This document shows positions 25,900 to 34,214 of a stretch of 64,000 nucleotides of DNA, piece by piece. Location of the stretch: NCBI RefSeq assembly GCF_000336575.1, contig NZ_AOPO01000001.1, positions 496,001-560,000 of the forward strand. Reading direction: 5' to 3'. Origin of the DNA: Vreelandella titanicae BH1. GTDB taxonomy: Bacteria; Pseudomonadota; Gammaproteobacteria; Pseudomonadales; Halomonadaceae. The notes under the pieces were generated by a model. It was not told the DNA's origin. It worked only from the letters and a program-made list of their open reading frames with translations, and did not search any database. Every line of letters starts with the position of its first letter. Within the stretch, counting starts at the first letter, position 1. The position numbers were made by a program, and so were the translations under genes.

Positions 25900-27849
25900 T
25901 CAGGTGGCAACCAGCATGAAGCGGTCAAAGTATGCAGCGAGTTCATCGTGCGCATTAAGCGGCAGTACGTTGGCGACATGTTGATCAGGGCGGACAATTA
26001 CTAGGCACCCCTGCTCTCGGTTAACTCTACGCAAATCATAAATATTTTCCGCATTTTTTAGGTCTGGGCAGAATACTTTCTCATAGTCATGCAGACCATA
26101 CTTTCCCTTGTGCGGCCACAGAAATTTTGGAAAAGCATCCAGTGAAAGCTCGCGGAAGCCCTGCTGGCAAACAGCGCGCAGATCAAACACAGCATCAATA
26201 TCTTCATCTTTCGGCGTATGCTTACGTACTGGAGAGTCCGGCGACTCGTCTAGAAAACGGCATAGACGGCCAATATCTGAGCCTGCCGCTGTGGGGTCGC
26301 CCGCACCGGCAAACGCAAACAATCGCCAACGGCCATCGGCTTCGATAGTGTGGCCCAGGTGCATAGGTTTAGCATCTGACAGGCGCACCACCGGGGCAGA
26401 GTGAAAGCGCTTGCCCACTTCAAACCCTTTAGCTAAGTGCTGATGGAGCGGTTCAGCTGAGATTAGCGAAGGGTAGTACTGAATTGCCGTGCCTGCAGTA
26501 AAGCGCCCTTGCTTGATGAAGTAATCTTGAAATTCTTTAGGATCCACGCCGTCGCCTTTATCTTCAGGCGAACCTTTGGGTGGGGCACTGAACATCTTAG
26601 AAAACTTACGATCAAAATCAATTAGTTCTCTCGCCACTGTCTGGCGCTCGGTAGTATAGGTATCCAATATTGCTGGAGAGCTTTTGCCCTGCAACACCGC
26701 GGCTAGCTTCCAGCCTAGATTGAAGGTGTCGCGCATGGAAACATTCATGCCTTGCCCCGCTTTTGGGCTGTGTGTATGGCAGGCATCACCTGCTATGAAC
26801 ACGTGGGGGATACGGCTGCCAACTGCTTCTACGGGCACATCGTCAAACTTATCGCACAAGCGCTGGCCAATATCGTACACGGACCACCAAGCAATTTCTT
26901 TCACATCCAGCTTGTAGGGGTGGAGAATACGTTGCGCTGCAGCCACGAGTTGATCAGAGGTGATATTCCGGCTCGAAACACGCTCGTTCTCGCTGAGTTT
27001 ATCCAACTCTATGTAAAGGCGCGTTAAGTAACCGCCTTCTCGCGGAATTACTAAAATATTGCCTTCGTTAGCAGAGTGAATAGTCGCCTTCATGCGAATA
27101 TCGGGGAAATCCGTAACCGCTAGCACGTCCATCACACCCCAGGCTTGGTTCGCAGAATCACCAACTAGTGCGCGACCAAGTGACTGACGCACTGCACTGC
27201 GCGCCCCATCGCAGCCGACCACGTAGCGGGCACGCACTGTTTCTGTCTCGCCTTGGTGTGCATCATCTATGCGCTCTAGCTTGACCGTTACCGGATACGC
27301 TTCAGTGCCCAATGTGACCACATCGGCCTGCGTAGAATCAATCTTTACATCGACCACCCGGCGTGAGTAGTTTGGCTCCAGCTGGCTCGGTGAGTTACGC
27401 ATCACTTCAAGAAAAAAGTCATGTACACGAGCTTGGTTGAGTACCGTGTGAGGGAATTCGGAAAGTCCGTCCTCAGTATCCTGTACGCGCCCGTGGCGCA
27501 CTATATTTTTAGGAGTTGTCTCATCTGGCTTCCAAAATACCGTCTCGTTGATCCAACACGCCTCGTTCATCACTTTGTCGACGAAACCAAAGGCGTTAAA
27601 CATTTCCATGCTGCGGCAGGCGATGCCGTCGGCCTGACCGAGCTTGATGGGCCCGTCTTTCTGCTCAACGATACGTGTACGGATCTCAGGAAAGCGTGAA
27701 AGCTGGGCGGCAAGCGTTAAACCTGCTGGGCCGCAGCCGACGATAAGTACATCGACCTCTTTAGGTAATTGGTCTGAATTGGCAATTGCCTTGTCAGAGG
27801 TATAGCGCTTTGGGTCGCCTGTCTGAAAGCCGTTGAGATGAAACTGCAT
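25900..27849 (-). CDS. FAD-dependent aromatic hydroxylase, 3-hydroxybenzoate 4-monooxygenase-like
   Basis: The 649-aa protein has the N-terminal FAD Rossmann motif VLIVGCGPAGLTLAA (about residues 33-47), the central GCDGARSAVRQSLG motif near residue 213, the second FAD motif FIAGDACHTHSPKAGQGMN near 350, and a C-terminal thioredoxin-like domain typical of the phenol hydroxylase/MobA group. This size and order match 3-hydroxybenzoate 4-monooxygenase, which makes protocatechuate using NADPH and O2. Phenol or other hydroxybenzoate substrates are possible. A MarR gene follows it. Confidence 0.8.
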   Translation of the reverse strand: MQFHLNGFQTGDPKRYTSDKAIANSDQLPKEVDVLIVGCGPAGLTLAAQLSRFPEIRTRIVEQKDGPIKLGQADGIACRSMEMFNAFGFVDKVMNEACWINETVFWKPDETTPKNIVRHGRVQDTEDGLSEFPHTVLNQARVHDFFLEVMRNSPSQLEPNYSRRVVDVKIDSTQADVVTLGTEAYPVTVKLERIDDAHQGETETVRARYVVGCDGARSAVRQSLGRALVGDSANQAWGVMDVLAVTDFPDIRMKATIHSANEGNILVIPREGGYLTRLYIELDKLSENERVSSRNITSDQLVAAAQRILHPYKLDVKEIAWWSVYDIGQRLCDKFDDVPVEAVGSRIPHVFIAGDACHTHSPKAGQGMNVSMRDTFNLGWKLAAVLQGKSSPAILDTYTTERQTVARELIDFDRKFSKMFSAPPKGSPEDKGDGVDPKEFQDYFIKQGRFTAGTAIQYYPSLISAEPLHQHLAKGFEVGKRFHSAPVVRLSDAKPMHLGHTIEADGRWRLFAFAGAGDPTAAGSDIGRLCRFLDESPDSPVRKHTPKDEDIDAVFDLRAVCQQGFRELSLDAFPKFLWPHKGKYGLHDYEKVFCPDLKNAENIYDLRRVNREQGCLVIVRPDQHVANVLPLNAHDELAAYFDRFMLVAT

Positions 27850-27866
27850 GGCGATTCCTCATCATA

Positions 27867-27898
27867 AATATTATTAATATTGATCAGCATTGTGATCA
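27867..27898. promoter_or_regulatory. Palindromes in the monooxygenase promoter region (candidate MarR operator)
   Basis: Just upstream of the monooxygenase start are the perfect odd palindrome AATATTATTAATATT (27867-27881) and two TGATCA palindromes (27881-27886 and 27893-27898) 12 bp apart. Stacked palindromes within 50 bp of the start codon suit a dimeric repressor such as the downstream MarR. The rest of the 342-bp divergent spacer (to 28191) shows no gene. Confidence 0.45.
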
Positions 27899-28191
27899 TC
27901 AGTGTTGTGACTGATTGGTGAGATTGCAATTATACTTTTTGGTAATTGACCTTCAGCCTAAGTAAAAAACAACGAAAACGATTGACGGTATGTCCGTCTG
28001 AATACTTTTAATCTCTGATGAATATCCTTGTGCCCTCACGATGCCTAAGAAATTTTTCATAGCCCACATGGTTAAAAAGAATCCAAATATATCTAATCAG
28101 CTATAGATGTCGCATCGTTTATATATTTGACCGAAGGCTGCCGATGCCTTCATTACTGTTTACTTCTTGAGATCCGAATAAGGAGAACAAA

Positions 28192-29649
28192 ATGGAACGT
28201 GTCTGCGAAGCAGAGCGAATGCTGATCGGTGGTGAACTGGTTGAAAGCGTTACTGGCAAATGGTCGACATCTATAAATCCCGCAACGGAAGAGCCTATTG
28301 GTCGTGTACCAGCAGGTTCGTCAGAAGATGTGGATCGAGCGGTACAAGCTGCAGAAAAAGCTTGGCCCGCCTGGGCGGCGTTAACACCGATGGAACGGGC
28401 CGCAGCTATGAACCGATTCGCTGACGCTATTGCTGCCCGTGCGGATGAAATACTGCGAATCGAGGTCAGCGATACTGGAAACACGATTCGGCCAATGCGA
28501 ATGATCGACGTGCCAACCGCCGTGGAGAGTTTGCGCTACTACGCCGGACTTGGCCCCGATCTGCGGGGCGACACCATTCCGGCGACATCTCAGAATCTAC
28601 ACCTGACGCTGCATGAACCCTATGGGGTAGTGGCGCGAATTGCACCTTTTAACCACCCGATCATGTTCGCCGTCGCACGTACCGCCGCGGCGCTGGCGGC
28701 AGGTAATGCCGTGATCGTAAAACCCCCTGAAACATCTCCACTATCGTCGATGGTACTCGCCGAGATCGCTCGCGATACCTTACCTCCGGGTGTGTTTAAT
28801 ATCGTAACTGGTGAAGGTGACGTTGTTGGAAACGCAATCGTTCGACACCCAGGGATCAAGCGGATCGCTTTCATCGGTTCGCCCGAAACCGGACGGGCTA
28901 TCCAAAGATCGGCGGCCGAAGTCGGGGTCAAGCATATAACGCTGGAACTGGGCGGCAAGAATCCGATGATCGTGTTCCCCGATTGCGACCCTGAAAAGAT
29001 CGCTGACGCCGCCGTGTTTGGGATGAACTTTTCATGGCAGGGCCAATCCTGTGGTTCGCTCAGTCGTTTGCTAGTGCATGAAGATATCTACGATCACGTA
29101 CTTAATGCGGTTGTTGAGCGTGTCGCCGCGTTGCGCATTGGCGACCCCTTGAGTGACGCAACCGATGTGGGACCGGTCAATTCTGAACTGCACATGCAGC
29201 GTATCCTGGCTCATTGCGGCAATGCCGATGCTGATGGCGCGCGTCGAATGCTAGGGGGCGCGCGGCCCGAAGGGAAACAGTTTCTTAAGGGGTTCTGGGT
29301 AGCGCCAACAGTCTACGCTGATGTGTCGCCCGACATGCGCTTATGGCAACAGGAAGTATTTGGGCCTGTTATGGCGATTGGACGCTGGAAAGACTTTGAT
29401 GAAGCAGTAGCTATGGCTAATAGCACAGAATACGGCTTAACCGCTGCCGTTTGGACGCATGACATTAACGCAGCTCTGAAGATGGCGAAGCAGATCCGGT
29501 CGGGGCATATATGGATCAACGGCTCAAGCATGCACTTCCTGGGAGTACCTTTTGGCGGGATGAAGTCAAGCGGCGTGGGCCGCGAGGAAGGTCGTGAAGA
29601 GCTGCTTAGCTACACCGAATCAAAAACTATTAACATCATGCTGTCTTGA
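28192..29649 (+). CDS. NAD(P)-dependent aldehyde dehydrogenase
   Basis: The 485-aa protein has the full aldehyde dehydrogenase plan: substrate/cofactor motif FNHPIMFAVARTAAALAAGN around residue 152, general base E252 in LELGGKNP, catalytic C287 in GQSCGS, and the C-terminal FGGMKSSGVGREEG. An AGGAG ribosome site precedes the ATG. It is followed after 9 bp by a ThDP enzyme gene, so the two form an operon. A benzoylformate-decarboxylase-like enzyme releasing an aldehyde, oxidised here to an acid, is a plausible pairing. The aldehyde is not identified. Confidence 0.9.
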   Translation: MERVCEAERMLIGGELVESVTGKWSTSINPATEEPIGRVPAGSSEDVDRAVQAAEKAWPAWAALTPMERAAAMNRFADAIAARADEILRIEVSDTGNTIRPMRMIDVPTAVESLRYYAGLGPDLRGDTIPATSQNLHLTLHEPYGVVARIAPFNHPIMFAVARTAAALAAGNAVIVKPPETSPLSSMVLAEIARDTLPPGVFNIVTGEGDVVGNAIVRHPGIKRIAFIGSPETGRAIQRSAAEVGVKHITLELGGKNPMIVFPDCDPEKIADAAVFGMNFSWQGQSCGSLSRLLVHEDIYDHVLNAVVERVAALRIGDPLSDATDVGPVNSELHMQRILAHCGNADADGARRMLGGARPEGKQFLKGFWVAPTVYADVSPDMRLWQQEVFGPVMAIGRWKDFDEAVAMANSTEYGLTAAVWTHDINAALKMAKQIRSGHIWINGSSMHFLGVPFGGMKSSGVGREEGREELLSYTESKTINIMLS

Positions 29650-29658
29650 GAGGAAATC

Positions 29659-31401
29659 ATGAGCCATAAGACCCAAAACAATACCCCCTGCTGGGGCTCG
29701 GATGCGATCGCCAAAACATTAAATGAACTGGATCTTCGTTATATCGCTCTCAATCCCGGAGCGAGTTATCGAGGGCTTCACGATAGTTTAGTAAACTTCA
29801 CCCACAATGACCCTCAACTGTTGCTATGCGTACATGAAGAGGCGGCGGTTGCCATTGCGCATGGCTATGCCAAAGTAACTGGGCGCGCCATGGGCGTAGC
29901 ACTACATTCTAATGTGGGCTTAATGCATGGTTCTATGGGCATTTATAACGCATGGTGCGACCGGGTGCCAATGTTGGTTCTTGGAGCTACAGGGCCGGTT
30001 GATGCCACACATAGACGCTCCTGGATAGACTGGATCCATACCTCACAAGACCAAGGCTCACTGATTCGAGACTTTGTAAAGTGGGACGATCAACCTGGCG
30101 GTGTCACGGCCACTCTTCACGCGTTGGTCGAAGGGGTTTCTCATGCGGGAACCGCGCCACGCGGCCCAGTCTATATAAATATCGATTCAGCACTTCAAGA
30201 GAAGGCTCTAGATGCTCCGCTACCTGACATAGATATAGCCCGCCGAGGAGCACCGAGGGCCGGCGCCCCCGCGCCCGACTTAGTAACGGTAGCAGCGAAG
30301 CTGTTGTCAGGTGCAGAAAAAGTTGTCGTTCTAATGGGCCGTATGTCGCGCTCTGCAACGGATTGGAAGCTGCGCATTGCGTTAATAGAGCGCCTGGGAG
30401 CGCAAGTAGTGACTGACTTTAAGACCGGCGCGACATTTCCCAGCACTCATGTCGCGAATGTAGGACGCGCAGGTTACTTTCCAGACACTCAAGCTAAAAC
30501 CGCCATCGCCGAAGCTGACGTTATAGTCAATTTCGACTGGCTGGACTTCGGAGGCACACTGCGTTCAGTTTTTGGAGATCGTCCGGTTCCAGCGAAAATC
30601 ATCTCAGCGACGCTGGATGTTCATAACCATCGCGGCTGGGTGAAGGATGGAGGGGCGCCCGCTCCGGCCGATGTAGCCTTCCTTAATGAGCCTGACCAAG
30701 TAGTAGCCGCACTAGTAGAAGCACTAGAGGCAAGAGATCCAGATCCAGTTCCTGTGCTTCCCATACCAGCAGAAATCGCGAACGGACCGATGACTCCGCA
30801 AGATATAGCGGCAATAGTGCGCAGCGCTCTTGGTAAGCGCTCTGCATGCCTAATCCGCGCCCCGCTCAGTTGGACAGGTGCGGATTGGCCCGTGGACAAT
30901 CCTTATGGCTCGCTGGGCTATGATGGAGGCGGCGGCATAGGATCTGGCCCCGGTATGGCGGTGGGTGCAGCCTTAGCGCTACGTGACGAGAAGTCTAAGC
31001 TCCTCGCGCTGGCAGTACTGGGCGATGGAGACTTTCTGATGAATGCTTCAGCTATTTGGACTGCGGTAAACCAGAGCATCCCCTTGCTGATTGTCGTCGT
31101 GAATAACCATTCATTCTACAACGATGAAGTACACCAGGAGTCGGTTGCTAGAGAGCGGAATCGCCCAGTCGAAAACAAGCATGTTGGCATCGTTATGAAC
31201 GGGCCAGATATTGATGTCAGTTCCATAGCTCAAGGCTTCGGGGCGGTAAGTTATGGTCTGTTAAACTCACCTGATGAAGTGAAAAAAGCTATGATTGGTG
31301 CTCTGGATGTGTTTGATAGTGGCGGTGTAGCGGTAGTTGAGATTGAGGCCGCTAAGGGGTACGCACCTTCGATGGAAAATGCGATGAGATCGCCAGGCTA
31401 A
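29659..31401 (+). CDS. Thiamine diphosphate-dependent enzyme (acetolactate synthase/benzoylformate decarboxylase superfamily)
   Basis: The 580-aa protein has the three-domain layout of the family. The N-terminal pyrimidine-binding domain has the activating glutamate in CVHEEAAVAIAHGYAKVTG (about residue 60), followed by a central domain. The C-terminal pyrophosphate-binding domain carries GDGDFLMNASAIWTAV with the metal-binding GDG...N pattern near 455-485. It likely decarboxylates a 2-oxo acid or makes a C-C ligation. It is coupled to the aldehyde dehydrogenase gene. Its stop overlaps that of the convergent LysR gene by 3 bp. Confidence 0.85.
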   Translation: MSHKTQNNTPCWGSDAIAKTLNELDLRYIALNPGASYRGLHDSLVNFTHNDPQLLLCVHEEAAVAIAHGYAKVTGRAMGVALHSNVGLMHGSMGIYNAWCDRVPMLVLGATGPVDATHRRSWIDWIHTSQDQGSLIRDFVKWDDQPGGVTATLHALVEGVSHAGTAPRGPVYINIDSALQEKALDAPLPDIDIARRGAPRAGAPAPDLVTVAAKLLSGAEKVVVLMGRMSRSATDWKLRIALIERLGAQVVTDFKTGATFPSTHVANVGRAGYFPDTQAKTAIAEADVIVNFDWLDFGGTLRSVFGDRPVPAKIISATLDVHNHRGWVKDGGAPAPADVAFLNEPDQVVAALVEALEARDPDPVPVLPIPAEIANGPMTPQDIAAIVRSALGKRSACLIRAPLSWTGADWPVDNPYGSLGYDGGGGIGSGPGMAVGAALALRDEKSKLLALAVLGDGDFLMNASAIWTAVNQSIPLLIVVVNNHSFYNDEVHQESVARERNRPVENKHVGIVMNGPDIDVSSIAQGFGAVSYGLLNSPDEVKKAMIGALDVFDSGGVAVVEIEAAKGYAPSMENAMRSPG

Positions 31402-32312
31402 TTGCTTAGCGCTTGGGTTATTTCATCCAGCATCATGGACTGGAATTTGGCCAATTTCTTGTGTTTCCTACGCACCAGATAAACCGGAACACGTAATTCC
31501 ATACCTGATGTATCGAGCCTTCTTAGTAGTCCCGAGGCAAGTTCGTCGTTGACCGAAGATTGGAACAAGAAGGCAACCCCTGCACCGGCGCGTACTGCCT
31601 GTTTAATTGCTTCGGCATGTCCAAATTCCATTACAATTTGGTTGCGCGACACGCCAAATTCCATTAACAAGTGCTCCTCGATCTCGCGACGAGGAGTGCG
31701 TAACTGAGCAGTGACGAAAGGCAGTTCAGCAAGCTCCTCAAGCGATACGCTTTTTGTCTTGAGCCCCGAATTATTAGAAGCAACGAGGATTAACTGCTCA
31801 TCCCGCACACGCTGCACTTCCAAACCTGCGATTTCATGACGTGGGTCTAGAATAGTAAAAGCAAAGTCGCATTCACCTTGCAGCACCGCATCCGTCGCTA
31901 ATATTGGGGTAGTTACTTGTACTGATATTTCCCCTTGGGGATAACGCTGCCTTATCGATGCGATAATACTAGGCAGAACGTAAGAGCCCAGAGTCATCGA
32001 AGCACCCACCTTAGCCTTCCCTGCCAGTCCACGCTGAGTATCAGCTATTTCACGTTCAAGCTCATGAGTGCGAATGACAACATCGTGAGCCCATTGATAA
32101 ACACGTTCCCCTTCTTCGGTTAATGCTATTCGACGTCCACTTCGTTCAGTTAGTGATACCCCTAATTTGTCCGCAAGCGATTTAAGATGTGCTGAGACGA
32201 CAGGCTGAGCAATGTTAAGGCGCTCTGCAGCACGAGAAATGCTCTTCAGCTCGGCGACCATGCAAAAGACCTCGAGCTTATGAATGGAGAGCTGGGAGAC
32301 AAAGGATCGCAT
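31398..32312 (-). CDS. LysR family transcriptional regulator
   Basis: The 304-aa protein has the N-terminal winged helix (LEVFCMVAELKSISRAAERL, then AQPVVSAHLKSLADKLG, residues about 10-65) and a LysR substrate-binding domain. It lies between the ALDH-ThDP pair (convergent) and the class II aldolase-TRAP genes (divergent, 118 bp apart), so it probably regulates the latter and perhaps both. The residue pattern GHAEAIKQAVRAGAGVAFL is typical of the effector domain. Confidence 0.87.
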   Translation of the reverse strand: MRSFVSQLSIHKLEVFCMVAELKSISRAAERLNIAQPVVSAHLKSLADKLGVSLTERSGRRIALTEEGERVYQWAHDVVIRTHELEREIADTQRGLAGKAKVGASMTLGSYVLPSIIASIRQRYPQGEISVQVTTPILATDAVLQGECDFAFTILDPRHEIAGLEVQRVRDEQLILVASNNSGLKTKSVSLEELAELPFVTAQLRTPRREIEEHLLMEFGVSRNQIVMEFGHAEAIKQAVRAGAGVAFLFQSSVNDELASGLLRRLDTSGMELRVPVYLVRRKHKKLAKFQSMMLDEITQALSN

Positions 32313-32430
32313 AGTAATCTATACCTTTAAGAGTATAAAGAAGCATATAAATATATATTAGTTCAAGTGACAATACACAACTAGTCTGAAGGAAGTCATT
32401 CCCAATCCCTTCCGGCGGAGTAGCCAACAA

Positions 32431-33177
32431 ATGTCTGAAAATATGAGCGTACGTTTCGAGCACGATATCCTTGAGACGACAATTACCAACCTAGTCATTG
32501 CCAATCGCATTCTTGCTCGTGAAGACGTAATAGATGACTTTGGGCATGTGAGCGTACGAAACCCACTGAACCCTGATCGCTATTTCTTATCGCGCTCGCG
32601 CAGTCCCGAGGTAGTGACCCGTGGCGATATCATGGAGTTTACGTTGGATGGCGAGTTGGTCGGCAGTGACCATCGTCGGCCTTATGCTGAGCGACATATT
32701 CATGGCGCAATTTATAAGGATCGACCCGACGTGAACGCGGTCACGCATCATCATGCGCGCTCAATCCTGCCGTTTACCATGAACGCCATTTCATTGCGTC
32801 CGATCTTTCATATGTCAGCCGTAATAGGCTCAACAATAGAAACTTGGGACAGCCAAGACGAATTCGGCGATACCAATATGCTTGTAGATTCAATGGAGAT
32901 GGGCCACTCGCTTTCTAAGGTACTTGGTGAAAGCCGTGTTGCTCTATTGCGTGGGCATGGGTGTGTCTGTGCTGCTGACAATCTTAAGGCGGTTTGCATG
33001 GTCTCTATAGGATTGAAGGATAATGCCAAGCTCATTCATGACACGTTACAGATCGGAGAACTGAGCTACTTGACCGACGGAGAGATAGAAAAAACCAGCG
33101 CCATGCTCCTAAGTCCTATGCCATTAGCACGTGCGTGGGATTATTGGGTGGCACGTGCTGGATATAGTGGAATATAA
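32431..33177 (+). CDS. Class II aldolase/adducin family protein
   Basis: The 248-aa protein has the fuculose-aldolase fold signatures: an early GHVSVRNP segment (about residue 37), the zinc-ligand region AVTHHHARSILPF (about 102-114) and LLRGHGCVCAADN (about 170-182) with the third histidine. Members are retro-aldolases or decarboxylases acting on hydroxy-oxo acids or aromatic acids. Gene order aldolase, TAXI binding protein, TRAP permease suggests it acts on the imported carboxylate or a downstream product. A GGCGGAG site lies about 13 bp before the ATG. Confidence 0.85.
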   Translation: MSENMSVRFEHDILETTITNLVIANRILAREDVIDDFGHVSVRNPLNPDRYFLSRSRSPEVVTRGDIMEFTLDGELVGSDHRRPYAERHIHGAIYKDRPDVNAVTHHHARSILPFTMNAISLRPIFHMSAVIGSTIETWDSQDEFGDTNMLVDSMEMGHSLSKVLGESRVALLRGHGCVCAADNLKAVCMVSIGLKDNAKLIHDTLQIGELSYLTDGEIEKTSAMLLSPMPLARAWDYWVARAGYSGI

Positions 33178-33253
33178 GCACGGAAGCGATTGACCCCAAC
33201 AAAAACAAGCTATTTATCATCGATAAAAATAAAATTAACAACGGAGTATTACC

Positions 33254-34210
33254 ATGAAAAAAACAATGCTGGGCGCAATTTTCCTCGGTACAACACTCTT
33301 TATGGCTAACGGTGCAAACGCACAGTCGCTTGGTATTGGCGCAGGAACTCAAGGCTCACAAAACTACGCCGTCAATGCCGGTATGGCGAAGTTTCTATCT
33401 GATGAAGCGGGTATAGATGTGCGTGTTCAGGCCTATGGCGGAACGGGACAGTCGATGCCAATGATTGATACAGGGCGTCTAGACCTGCAATTAATACCAA
33501 GTCCCGATATTTCGGCTGCTGTACAGGGACAGGAGCCATTCGAGGGTAGGCCCCTGGAAAACCTTCGAGTTGTTGCCTCGCTGAGCTCCTCAGCTTATGG
33601 CTTCATGGTGCGTGAAGATTCAGATTATTACAAAGTCTCCGATATTGAAGGCACGAGTATCACCTATGGGTACACAGCTCAGCCGACCTTAAAATTTCAG
33701 GTCGATGGCATTCTCGCTGCTGGGGGGCTGTCTATTGATGATATGGAAGCGCACATGGTTCCTTCTGTGCCAAATGGCGTCGATGACTTTATTACGGGCA
33801 ACGTAGATGTAGCTTTCTTCGCATTACAAGGGGGTAAAACACGCGAGGCAGATGCTTCCCTAGGCATCCGCTGGCTTGCGGTCAACGATACACCCGAGGC
33901 CGAAGCAGCGATGCAGGAATTCGTACCCACCTCTTATATTAAGACGGTCGAACCGGGCAGTGACAGTGTAGGCGTGGATGAGCCTACACCAATGATGGGT
34001 TACGACTACGTGCTAACGGCGGGAACACATGTTCCTGAAGAAACTGTTTATGAAATTGTGAAGCTTTTACATGATAATCCTGAAAAAGTGCGTGGAATTC
34101 TCAGAACCTTTGCGGAATTTGATCCTGAAAGAATGGCGCCTGAATTCAATGGGTTAAGCTATCACCCAGGTGCGATTAGCTTTTATAATGAAGTAGGGAT
34201 GATGGAGTAA
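33254..34210 (+). CDS. TAXI family TRAP transporter solute-binding protein
   Basis: The 318-aa precursor has a signal peptide of about 23 residues (LFMANGANAQ). The mature protein begins with LGIGAGTQGSQNYAVNAGMA, the nucleating motif of TAXI (TRAP-associated extracytoplasmic immunogenic) receptors. It is followed after 4 bp by the fused TRAP permease, completing one importer. TAXI-TRAP systems take up organic acids by sodium symport in many marine bacteria. CGGAG lies 10 bp before the ATG. Confidence 0.87.
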   Translation: MKKTMLGAIFLGTTLFMANGANAQSLGIGAGTQGSQNYAVNAGMAKFLSDEAGIDVRVQAYGGTGQSMPMIDTGRLDLQLIPSPDISAAVQGQEPFEGRPLENLRVVASLSSSAYGFMVREDSDYYKVSDIEGTSITYGYTAQPTLKFQVDGILAAGGLSIDDMEAHMVPSVPNGVDDFITGNVDVAFFALQGGKTREADASLGIRWLAVNDTPEAEAAMQEFVPTSYIKTVEPGSDSVGVDEPTPMMGYDYVLTAGTHVPEETVYEIVKLLHDNPEKVRGILRTFAEFDPERMAPEFNGLSYHPGAISFYNEVGMME

Positions 34211-34214
34211 CGTC

